Assembly (NCBI GenBank): GCA_030626465.1
Contig: DAOUOU010000092.1
Location: 1 to 10,257 of the forward strand
Length of the DNA: 10,257 bases
Source: Bacteroidales bacterium
GTDB lineage: Bacteria > Bacteroidota > Bacteroidia > Bacteroidales > UBA10428
Reading direction: 5' to 3'
Part shown: piece after piece, positions 1-7,900 of the stretch
Position numbering within the stretch: position 1 is the first letter of the stretch
Layout: each line of letters begins with the position of its first letter
The notes under the pieces: generated by a model
Told to the model about the DNA's origin: nothing
What the model saw: the letters and a program-made list of their open reading frames with translations, nothing else
Databases searched by the model: none
Made by a program: the position numbers and the translations under genes

Positions 1-199
1 CGAGAGTTGAAAGCAGGACATGCTTGTCGCCATCCAGATGTTCCATCGGGCAAACTAAAAGGCCATGATATTTTCGAGTATTACATGCAATAATGGTTGT
101 GCTTGCATACGATCCTGCCCGATTGCTTCTTAACATTTCGCGACTAAGCGAATATTCAAGGTTTATCAGCTCGGATTTATCGAAATTCAGGTAGCTCAT
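1..199 (-). CDS. Glycogen debranching enzyme, N-terminal fragment (inverted relative to the rest; runs off left edge)
   Basis: Reading the minus strand leftward from an ATG at 199-197 gives 66 open codons to the window edge, starting MSYLNFDKSELINLEYSLSR. Around residues 40-48 it carries NTRKYHGLL, the hallmark of the N-terminal beta-sandwich domain of bacterial glycogen debranching enzymes (GDE_N type). That domain precedes the (alpha/alpha)6 amylo-alpha-1,6-glucosidase domain. An ATG at 207-205 is out of frame and stops after three codons, so 199 is the start. No strong Shine-Dalgarno sequence is seen. The fragment ends before the region where the plus-strand frame starting near 498 takes up the same protein, and by comparison with the family (about 640-670 residues) roughly 50-75 residues would lie between them. 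The family assignment is recognised from sequence. Whether this is the displaced 5' part of the neighbouring gene or the start of a second, divergent copy cannot be seen here. Confidence 0.85.
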   Translation of the reverse strand, partial: MSYLNFDKSELINLEYSLSREMLRSNRAGSYASTTIIACNTRKYHGLLVCPMEHLDGDKHVLLSTL

Positions 200-490
200 A
201 AGTTCATGGTTTAAATCTTGTATTAAGTTATCAAATAATGATATCTATTAATTAATTTTTATATTTTTTTTAATCTGAATAATACAAAAAACTGCTATTA
301 ATCAGTTCTTTATATTTTATTAAGCGTTAAATCGAAATGAAAGAATTCTTTTCGAATCAACAAAGTATTATTGCAAAAAGTGATATTATTTTTGAAAATT
401 TACGCTAAAGGCCTCTTTATCAGATCAATTTGTAAAATTAAATATAATTCTGATATCCGGCCACAATATTTAATTCATTTTTAAATTTAT
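200..490. other. AT-rich non-coding region, presumed original upstream/promoter region of the debranching gene
   Basis: No convincing coding frame is present on either strand. The region is strongly AT-rich with many A and T runs. It lies directly 5' of the minus-strand debranching-enzyme start, so it is probably that gene's leader and promoter. I searched by eye for the Bacteroidota promoter pattern (TTTG, then TAnnTTTG about 20 bases later) on both strands and found no convincing pair. Small structures are a perfect 12-base palindrome at 340-351 and a weak hairpin at 406-419 (TAAAG, loop GCCT, CTTTA). Nothing here clearly drives rightward transcription into the glycogen genes. Confidence 0.6.
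340..351. repeat. 12-base perfect palindrome AAAGAATTCTTT
   Basis: The sequence is its own reverse complement. It is followed by an overlapping small palindrome, TTCGAA (351-356), and TCGAA also occurs at 332-336. It lies about 140 bases upstream of the minus-strand ATG at 199, a plausible place for an operator. In DNA this AT-rich a palindrome of this length can arise by chance, so a regulatory role is only a possibility. Confidence 0.3.
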
Positions 491-505
491 TTGTCTGCTT
501 GTTGA
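471..505. other. Inferred rearrangement junction: upstream DNA joined to the middle of the debranching gene
   Basis: The plus-strand debranching frame is open from just after a TAA at 471-473. Debranching-like sequence (LLVEKEQQILIRYTILEA) becomes recognisable only from about 498. The preceding codons (FIFKFIC) read like translated AT-rich intergenic DNA. To the left comes non-coding DNA and then the start of a debranching enzyme on the opposite strand. The break therefore lies at about 480-500. Any inverted repeat marking a recombination site would have its partner beyond the left edge, so it cannot be checked here. Confidence 0.65.
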
Positions 506-2087
506 AAAAGAGCAACAGATTCTGATTCGATATACTATTCTTGAGGCAGACAAGCCCAGTCGTTTGAAATTTACGCCTTTCCTGGCCTTCCGGAATATGC
601 ACGAATTAAGTAAAACCAATATGCATGCTCAGACAAAGTTTAAGTATATCTCCAACGGTATTAAAACCAGACTTTATGACGGTTATCCATACCTGTACAT
701 GCAATTCTCTAAAGAAGTTCAATTTGTTCCCACTCCCGACTGGTACTATAATGTTGAATACCTTGAAGAACAACGCAGAGGATATGAGTTTAAGGAAGAC
801 CTTTTTGTGCCAGGTTCTTTTAAACTAACAGCACGCAAGGGAGAATCAATCATATTTTCAGCGAGTACCAGTGATGCAAATCCCCTTACATTGAAAAGAA
901 AATATACCGCTGAATTTAACAAGAGAATTATTCGTGATAGTTTTAAGAATTGTCTGATCAACGCTGCTCAACAATTTATTGTCAGGAAAGAAAGAAAAAC
1001 AGAAATTATTTCAGGTTTTCACTGGTTCAACACTTCGAGCAGGGATACATTCATCTCACTTCCGGGTTTAACGCTGCCTACAAAAGATAAAAAGACATTC
1101 AAGGCGGTGGCAGACAGTATGGTATCCAAGATGAATAACGGCCTCTTTCCTGATATAGGTCCTGACGATGGAATGGAATACAATTCAGTGGATGCCTCTC
1201 TCTGGTTTATCTGGGCCTTACAGCAATATTGTATTCGAACAAATGATCGAGGATTTGTCTGGAAAAATTACAGCAAAGCCATCAAAACAATTCTAAGAAA
1301 ATACAAAGATGGTACCCTGCACAACATCAGGATGATGGACAATGGTTTGATCTATGCCGGAGAACAAGGTGTTGAACTTACCTGGATGAATGCTGTTGTG
1401 GAAGGTAAACCTGTTACGCCTCGAACAGGTTGTGCTGTGGAGGTAAATGCACTTTGGTATAATGCTATTGTTTTTAGTATTGAACTGGCGAATAAAGCAA
1501 ACGATCAGACTTTTGTGAAGAAATGGGAATCTTTAGTATCGAAAATCAGGTGTTCGTTTCTGAATGCTTTCTGGGACGAAGAAAAAAAATACCTTGCTGA
1601 CTATGTCAACGGAGAACTTAAGGATTGGCGTGTGAGGCCTAATCAGGTTATTGCAACTTCTGTTCCAAATTCACCCCTTACTGATGAGATGAGTAAGTCA
1701 ATTCTTGAAGTTGTAAGGAAAGATCTTCTTACGCCACGTGGTCTGCGAACACTTGCGCCCAGAAATCCTGATTACAAAGGAAAATATGAAGGTGATCAGG
1801 AAAAACGAGATTTGGCCTATCATCAGGGTACGGTGTGGCCATGGTTGATCGGACATTTTTGTGAAGGATACCTGAAGCTTTACAAGAAAGCAGGACTCTC
1901 ATTTGTAAAAACAATAATCAAAGACTTTGAGCCAACAATGAGTGAGCATGGTATAGGAACAATATCTGAGATATATGACGGAGATCCTCCGCATTCTCCT
2001 AATGGTGCCATATCGTCTGCAAAAAGTGTTGCTGCATTATTGACTATTTTTGACAGAGCAGAAGAAATGGAAAGTTATGACAAGTAA
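498..2087 (+). CDS. Glycogen debranching enzyme (amylo-alpha-1,6-glucosidase type), lacking its N-terminus
   Basis: This is the C-terminal four fifths of a bacterial glycogen debranching enzyme, which hydrolyses alpha-1,6 branch stubs in the cytoplasm. Family similarity starts near 498 (LLVEKEQQILIRYT), upstream of any normal start. The first possible starts are TTG 564 and ATG 597, neither with a clear ribosome site and both inside the conserved domain. Numbering from TTG 564, landmarks are GFHWFNTSSRDTFISL (151-166), TWMN (273-276), KPVTPRTG, then YHQGTVWPW and SEIYDGDPPH near the end. E469 in SEIYDGDPPH is the probable general base, by analogy with related (alpha/alpha)6-barrel glycosidases. 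Positions 158 (Ser) and 276 (Asn) are, as I recall the family, usually Trp and Asp, so activity is uncertain. The missing N-terminus is probably the minus-strand fragment at 1-199 plus sequence beyond the edge. The gene is followed after 22 bases by the glycosyltransferase. As arranged it is broken, or an inversion OFF state. Confidence 0.85.
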   Translation, partial: LVEKEQQILIRYTILEADKPSRLKFTPFLAFRNMHELSKTNMHAQTKFKYISNGIKTRLYDGYPYLYMQFSKEVQFVPTPDWYYNVEYLEEQRRGYEFKEDLFVPGSFKLTARKGESIIFSASTSDANPLTLKRKYTAEFNKRIIRDSFKNCLINAAQQFIVRKERKTEIISGFHWFNTSSRDTFISLPGLTLPTKDKKTFKAVADSMVSKMNNGLFPDIGPDDGMEYNSVDASLWFIWALQQYCIRTNDRGFVWKNYSKAIKTILRKYKDGTLHNIRMMDNGLIYAGEQGVELTWMNAVVEGKPVTPRTGCAVEVNALWYNAIVFSIELANKANDQTFVKKWESLVSKIRCSFLNAFWDEEKKYLADYVNGELKDWRVRPNQVIATSVPNSPLTDEMSKSILEVVRKDLLTPRGLRTLAPRNPDYKGKYEGDQEKRDLAYHQGTVWPWLIGHFCEGYLKLYKKAGLSFVKTIIKDFEPTMSEHGIGTISEIYDGDPPHSPNGAISSAKSVAALLTIFDRAEEMESYDK

Positions 2088-2109
2088 AACCTAAATTCCG
2101 TAAAGAACT

Positions 2110-3396
2110 ATGAAGGTATTGATGTTTGGTTGGGAATTTCCTCCGCATATCTCAGGGGGTTTAGGCACTGCCTGCTACGGATTGACAAAAGGCCTGTCTA
2201 CCCTGGGTGATATGGAAATATTTTTTGTTGTCCCGAAAGCCTTTGGAGATGAAGAGCAGCAAACCGCACGTATTATCGGTGCAAATGATATTTCATTAGG
2301 AGATAAAATCACTGATTATCAGAAATTTCTCAGAAAGATCAACTTTCTTGAAATCAATTCAAAACTTGTTCCCTATACCTCTCCTGAAGAATATAAAAGA
2401 TTGTCAGAAGCTGAAAAAACAGAAAATAAGGAATTAATCTATACCCGCCTGGGAGGAAAATTTGAGTTTTCCGGAGGATATGGACCAGATTTATACCAGG
2501 AAATTTCAAATTATGCAATTGTTGCTTCTCATATTGGAAAAACTTTTGATTTTGACATTATACATGCGCATGACTGGCTAACATATCCTGCCGGTATGGC
2601 AGTTAAATACGTGTCAGGAAAGCCTCTTATTATTCATGTTCATGCAACAGATTTTGATCGTAGTGGAGGTAGTGTGAACCCCGGAGTATTCGCTATTGAA
2701 AAACGAGGCATGGATGCAGCTGATATGATCGTTGCAGTGAGTAATCTTACCCGAAATACTATCATAAAGAATTATGGTATTGATCCGAAAAAGGTTGTAA
2801 CAGTTTACAATGCTGTTGAACCTCTGGACGATCCAAAATCCTTAGGGAATATTAAAAACACAAATGATAAAATTGTAACATTTCTGGGCAGGGTAACTCT
2901 TCAGAAAGGTCCTGAGTATTTTATTGAAGCTGCTCACCGGGTGCTTCAAAAAATGCAAAATGTACGTTTTGTCATGGCAGGAAGCGGGGAATTGCTTGTG
3001 CATTCGATCCATAGAATAGCAGAATTACGTATTGGTGAACGATTTCATTTTACTGGATTTCTTAAAGGCGATGATGTAAGGAAAATGTTTGCATTAAGCG
3101 ATGTATATGTAATGCCTTCAGTATCTGAACCTTTTGGAATTTCACCTCTTGAAGCAATGCAATCTAATGTGCCTGTTATAATTTCTCGTCAGTCGGGTGT
3201 TTCTGAGATTCTTAAACATGCTATTAAAATTGACTTCTGGGATATTGATGCTATGGCTGATGCTATTTATGGAATTTTAAATTATCCCGGACTCTCAAAA
3301 TATTTCAGAAAATATGGAAAATCAGAGGTTAATAATTTGAAATGGGACAATACCGCGGCAAAAATGCGGGATATATATATGTCATTAACAAATTAG
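2110..3396 (+). CDS. GT4/GT5-like glycosyltransferase, probable glycogen (alpha-glucan) synthase
   Basis: A 428-residue cytoplasmic GT-B fold glycosyltransferase, probably transferring glucose from a nucleotide sugar to alpha-1,4-glucan. The N-terminal domain opens with GWEFPPHISGGLG (residues 7-19), the glycine-rich loop shared by glycogen/starch synthases and GT4 enzymes. HAHDW follows at 152-156. The C-terminal Rossmann domain has FLGRVTLQKG at 258-267, with the basic R261 and K266 expected to contact donor phosphates. It also has SEPFGISPLE, giving the E-x7-E pair E340/E348 typical of retaining GT-B enzymes. There is no signal peptide or membrane segment. It starts at an ATG 22 bases after the debranching gene and lies 31 bases before the GH57 gene, so co-transcription is likely. 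Similar GT plus GH57 pairs occur in archaeal and bacterial glycogen clusters. Context makes glucan synthesis more likely than envelope polysaccharide work, but the donor (ADP- or UDP-glucose) and acceptor cannot be read from the sequence. Confidence 0.82.
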   Translation: MKVLMFGWEFPPHISGGLGTACYGLTKGLSTLGDMEIFFVVPKAFGDEEQQTARIIGANDISLGDKITDYQKFLRKINFLEINSKLVPYTSPEEYKRLSEAEKTENKELIYTRLGGKFEFSGGYGPDLYQEISNYAIVASHIGKTFDFDIIHAHDWLTYPAGMAVKYVSGKPLIIHVHATDFDRSGGSVNPGVFAIEKRGMDAADMIVAVSNLTRNTIIKNYGIDPKKVVTVYNAVEPLDDPKSLGNIKNTNDKIVTFLGRVTLQKGPEYFIEAAHRVLQKMQNVRFVMAGSGELLVHSIHRIAELRIGERFHFTGFLKGDDVRKMFALSDVYVMPSVSEPFGISPLEAMQSNVPVIISRQSGVSEILKHAIKIDFWDIDAMADAIYGILNYPGLSKYFRKYGKSEVNNLKWDNTAAKMRDIYMSLTN

Positions 3397-3427
3397 CTAT
3401 AGATAATAACAAATAAGATAGCTCCTT

Positions 3428-4891
3428 ATGAAAACAATATGCCTTTATTTCCAGGTGCATCAACCCATGAGGGTCAAGAGATACCGGTTCTTTGATATTG
3501 GTAACGAATCATACTATTATGATGACTACCTGAACGAATCGGTAATGAGAAAAGTTGCCGACAATTGTTACTTGCCTGCAAATGACCTTATACTTTCCCT
3601 AATCAAGGAATATGGTGTAAGATTTAAAGTTACTTTTTCAATTACAGGTATTGCTCTTGATCAGTTTCAACTCTATACTCCTGAAGTGATAGACAGCTTT
3701 AAGAAGTTAGCAAAGACCGGTTCGGTGGATTTCCTCGCTGAAACTTATTCCCATTCACTTGTTTCACTTAAGAATGACGAGGAATTTATAAAACAGGTCG
3801 ACCTTCATAGAGAAAAAATAAAGTCCCTTTTTGGCATTGAGCCTTCTGTTTTCAGAAATACGGAGCTTATCTATTCAAACGAAATTGGCGCAAAGGTTGC
3901 CGATATGGGATTCAAAGCTATGCTAACAGAGGGAGCCAAACATATTCTTGGATGGAAAAGTCCGAATTACGTCTACTACAATGCCATTAATCCAAAACTT
4001 AAAGTACTGCTAAAGAACTTCAAGTTAAGTGATGATATAGCTTTTCGTTTTTCAAACCAGGGCTGGAATGAGTATCCTTTAACTGCTGCTAAATATGTGA
4101 ACTGGCTATCAAATCTCGATTCGAAAGAAGAAACCATTAATTTATATATGGACTACGAAACTTTTGGAGAGCATCAAAATGCAGAAACCGGTATTTTTAA
4201 TTTTCTGAAAGACTTGCCAAAAAAGGTATTCAAAAAGAAAAATATGACATTCAGCACACCAGCCGAAGTAGCAGATAATTTACAACCAATTGCCGCTGTA
4301 CAGGTCCCTCATTCCATTTCCTGGGCTGACGAAGAACGTGATCTTACTGCCTGGCTTGGGAATGATATGCAGGAAGACGCTTTCAACAGGCTTTATTCAA
4401 TAACCGATAAAATCAATAAATGCAAGGATAAAAAAATTCTTACAGACTGGAAATACCTTCAGGCCAGTGATCATTTCTATTATATGTGCACAAAAGTTTT
4501 CAGTGATGGTGATGTACATTCCTATTTCAATCCATTCGATTCACCATACGATGCTTACATAAATTATATGAACATTCTTAGTGATTTTATTATAAGGGTG
4601 AATGCAGCAGTGCCTGAAAATGTGACAGAAAAAGAAGTTGCTACTCTGGCGGCTATTATCTTTGAAAAAAATACGCAAATCGAAAAATATGAGAAAGAAA
4701 TAAAAAGACTTAAAGAAACTGAAAAGAAGATTACACCAAAGAGTAAAACATCAGGCAGTTTGAAAAGGAAAACCACCTCTGCAAATGCATCAAAAGTAAA
4801 ATCCAAAAAAACACCTTCATCCTCAAAAACAGTAAGCAAACAAAAAACTTCAACAATCACCAAAAAAAGATCAAGTAGTAAAAAAGTCTGA
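3428..4891 (+). CDS. GH57 glycoside hydrolase (alpha-amylase / glucanotransferase-like) with a basic C-terminal tail
   Basis: A 487-residue GH57 protein with an incomplete TIM-barrel type fold, acting on alpha-glucans. Visible family regions are FQVHQP (8-13), FLAETYSHSL (102-111), FRNTELIY with E146 as the likely nucleophile, MDYETFGEHQ (241-250) with D242 as the likely acid/base, and a helical region with SWADEERDLTAWLGND (298-313). Both catalytic residues look intact. GH57 includes alpha-amylase, 4-alpha-glucanotransferase and branching enzyme. The motifs resemble the amylase group most, but branching cannot be excluded, and no other branching enzyme is in the window. After about residue 395 comes a predicted helix rich in Lys and Glu (to 434). 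A low-complexity tail follows: residues 433-487 contain 17 Lys, 2 Arg and about 23 Ser/Thr but no Asp or Glu. There is no signal peptide, so it is cytoplasmic. It sits 31 bases after the glycosyltransferase and 33 before the fusion gene, consistent with one operon. Confidence 0.87.
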   Translation: MKTICLYFQVHQPMRVKRYRFFDIGNESYYYDDYLNESVMRKVADNCYLPANDLILSLIKEYGVRFKVTFSITGIALDQFQLYTPEVIDSFKKLAKTGSVDFLAETYSHSLVSLKNDEEFIKQVDLHREKIKSLFGIEPSVFRNTELIYSNEIGAKVADMGFKAMLTEGAKHILGWKSPNYVYYNAINPKLKVLLKNFKLSDDIAFRFSNQGWNEYPLTAAKYVNWLSNLDSKEETINLYMDYETFGEHQNAETGIFNFLKDLPKKVFKKKNMTFSTPAEVADNLQPIAAVQVPHSISWADEERDLTAWLGNDMQEDAFNRLYSITDKINKCKDKKILTDWKYLQASDHFYYMCTKVFSDGDVHSYFNPFDSPYDAYINYMNILSDFIIRVNAAVPENVTEKEVATLAAIIFEKNTQIEKYEKEIKRLKETEKKITPKSKTSGSLKRKTTSANASKVKSKKTPSSSKTVSKQKTSTITKKRSSSKKV

Positions 4892-4924
4892 ACAATTAAT
4901 GCCATTACACTAATCCCATAGGAA

Positions 4925-7900
4925 ATGCCTGAAAATCTTTTAAGACCCGATTATCTATTCGAGATCAGCTGGGAGGTATGTAATCAGATTGGAGGATTGC
5001 ACACTGCTATCAAAACCAAATCATTATCACTCGTTAAAGAATATGAAAACAATTATATTGTTATTGGCCCTGATCTTGTGCTCGATTCCGGTGAAAATCC
5101 CGAGTTTTTTCCTGATAACCAGTTGTATGCCGGATGGCATCACCATGCCCAAACAGAAGGTTTGAGAATAAAGATCGGGCGCTGGAAGGTAGAAGGTTCT
5201 CCTATTGCTATACTAGTTGATTTCTCAGATTATTTAAGCAAGAAAGATAAAATTTTTAGTGAGTTGTGGGAAGAATATAAACTTGACTCTCTTTCTGGGC
5301 AGTGGGATTATATTGAACCGGTTCTTTTTGGTTATGCAGTTGGAAAGGTGATAGAAAATTTTGTTTTGTATAATCTTTCTAAAAATGATAGGATTATTGC
5401 TCATTTTCATGAATGGATGACCGGAACAGGTATCCTTTACCTGAAGAAAGCCCTGCCCCAGGTAGCCATAATATTTACTAATCATTCCACTGTTTTAGGT
5501 CGTGAACTTTCTGGAAATAATCGTCCTTTATACCAGGAATTAAAGAATTATAATCCTGATGATGTGGCAAAAGAATACAGGGTTGTTTCAAAACAATCGC
5601 TGGAAAGAAAATCTGCATCTGAAGCGGATGTATTTACAACAGTTAGTGAAATCACTTCTGAAGAATGCAACCATTTTCTTAATAAGAAGGTTGATCTCAT
5701 TACCCCAAACGGATTTGAAACAAGTATTGTTCCTTCAGATTCTGATCTAATTGAAAAACGTAAAACTGCAAGATCACGCCTCCTGAATGTTGCATCTTCT
5801 CTTATATCAGAGCCTCTGCCCGAAAATACCTTTATTCTTGCCACCAGTGGCAGATATGAATTCAAGAATAAAGGTATCGATTTATTCATTGCTGCCTTGA
5901 ACAATCTTCGAAGCAAAAAGATTGAAAGGCCTGTTGTCGCTTTTTTATTCACTCCTTCAAATCACTATGGCCCAAGGAAAGATTTACAGCAAGCATTAGA
6001 ATTGAATGCCGAAATTAAAGAAGGGTCAAAAGTGATAACTCACTATTTGCATGATGCCGAGTTGGACCCTATTCTTAAACGTTTAAACAAGCTTGGATTC
6101 CATAACGAAAAGAAAGATAAAGTAAAACTGATTTATGTTCCGTCTTATCTTAACGGTATAGACGGTATATTCAATCTGTCTTATTATAACATACTTCCCG
6201 GTTGTGATCAGACTATTTTTGCTTCCTACTATGAACCCTGGGGATATGCGCCTTTGGAAAGCCTGGCCTTTGGTGTTCCTACAGTTACAACTTCACTCAC
6301 TGGTATAGGACGCTGGTTAAAAAAGGAATGTAAAGATATTTGCAAGGCATTAATAATTATTGAGAGAAGCGATACCAATGATGAGGAAGTAACATCGCAA
6401 ATATTGGATGCTGTGTTATCGATATATCCACTTAACAAAGAAGAGATAAAAGCAGTACATGAAAATGCTAAAAAACTATCTCATAGAGCCCTGTGGAGTT
6501 CCTTATTAGCAAATTATAAAAAGGCATATAATTTAGCACTTCAAAAAGTTACCGAAAGAGCTGAAATTTTTGTTCAGATTGAAGATAAGCCTACCGAACA
6601 AATTCACGATTACATTCTTCCTCTTACTAATGAACCTGTCTGGAAGAGAATAATCGTTAGATCAAAGCTTCCCAGGAAACTGGAGCAATTGTCTAAACTA
6701 ACAGAAAATATTTGGTGGACCTGGGATGATGAAGCGCAGGAATTATTTGATACTATTGATCCAACTGTATGGAAAGCCAGTGATTATAATCCTGAAATAC
6801 TTTTCGAGCAGGTACCCTATAAAAGATTACAAAAATTAAGCACTGATTCAGATTATATCTCAAAACTTCATCATGTTTATAAAAGGTATACCAATTACAT
6901 AAACGAAGCCAAAAAACTTTCACCTCCAAAAATTGCATACTTCAGTATGGAATTTGGATTTCACGATTCCCTGAAATTGTATTCAGGCGGATTGGGAATT
7001 CTTGCCGGTGATTACCTGAAGGAAGCCAGCGACGCAAAGACCAATATCGTTGCAGTTGGGATTCTATATCGATTTGGTTATTTCAATCAGTTTTTAACCC
7101 TGTCGGGTGAGCAACAAGTAAAATACGATTACCAGCATTTTTCTAAAGTACCTGTATTGCCTGTTAGGGATGCCAGCGGTGAATTTAAAACTGTACAAAT
7201 TATGCTTCCGGGTCGTATTATGTATGCGCGAATCTGGAAATTGCATGTTGGCAGGATTGAGATGATCCTTCTCGATACTGATTTTGAAAAGAATACACCA
7301 CAAGACCGGGAAGTATCTCACAAATTGTATGGCGGAAATAAGGAAACCCGCTTGAAACAGGAACTTCTTCTTGGTGTCGGGGGTGTCAGAGCATTACATG
7401 AATTAGGTATTGAATCAGATCTTTACCACAACAACGAAGGACACAGTGCCTTTTGTGGTCTGGAGCGTATTCGTCAATATATGATCAATGAACAACTAAC
7501 TTTTGCTGAGGCCAGAGAGATAGTACGAACATCAACATTATTCACTACCCACACACCAGTACCAGCCGGGCATGACCATTTCGATGAAGATCTTTTAAGA
7601 AAATATCTTGGCAATTATCCCGGGAGATTACGAATAAGCTGGGGCCAATTTATGGCACTCGGCAGGGCCAATCCAAACGATTGGAAGGAAAAGTTTAATA
7701 TGAGCTACCTTGCTGCCAATATGGCTCAGGAAGTAAATGGTGTATCGATGCTGCACGGTGCAGTATCACGTGAAATGTTCACTCCCTTATGGCCAGGTTA
7801 CCTGCCTGAAGAATTGCATATCGGGTATGTGACTAATGGTGTGCATTGGCCAACCTGGACGGCTAAAGAATGGAAGGTTATTTATAATCGACTATTTGAT

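Noticed and set aside
500..517. Short inverted repeat TGTTG...CAACA next to the inferred junction, as a recombinase site
   Set aside because: It lies inside conserved coding sequence (LVEKEQQ) and has only 5-base arms, so it is explained by the protein code. A recombination repeat would need a partner beyond the left edge, which cannot be seen.
564..599. TTG at 564 or ATG at 597 as the natural start of the debranching gene
   Set aside because: Family similarity continues upstream to about 498 in the same frame, and the conserved N-terminal domain is missing. These are at best fortuitous starts. The true N-terminus matches the minus-strand fragment at 1-199.
4564..4905. Open antisense frame of about 113 residues with a hydrophobic, membrane-like translation
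   Set aside because: It is the complement of the Lys-rich tail of the GH57 gene: AAA/AAG codons read as TTT/CTT (Phe/Leu) on the other strand. It has no independent support.
5548..5952. Open antisense frame of about 134 residues inside the fusion gene
   Set aside because: It lies wholly opposite a strongly supported GT3 domain, and its translation has no recognisable family character.
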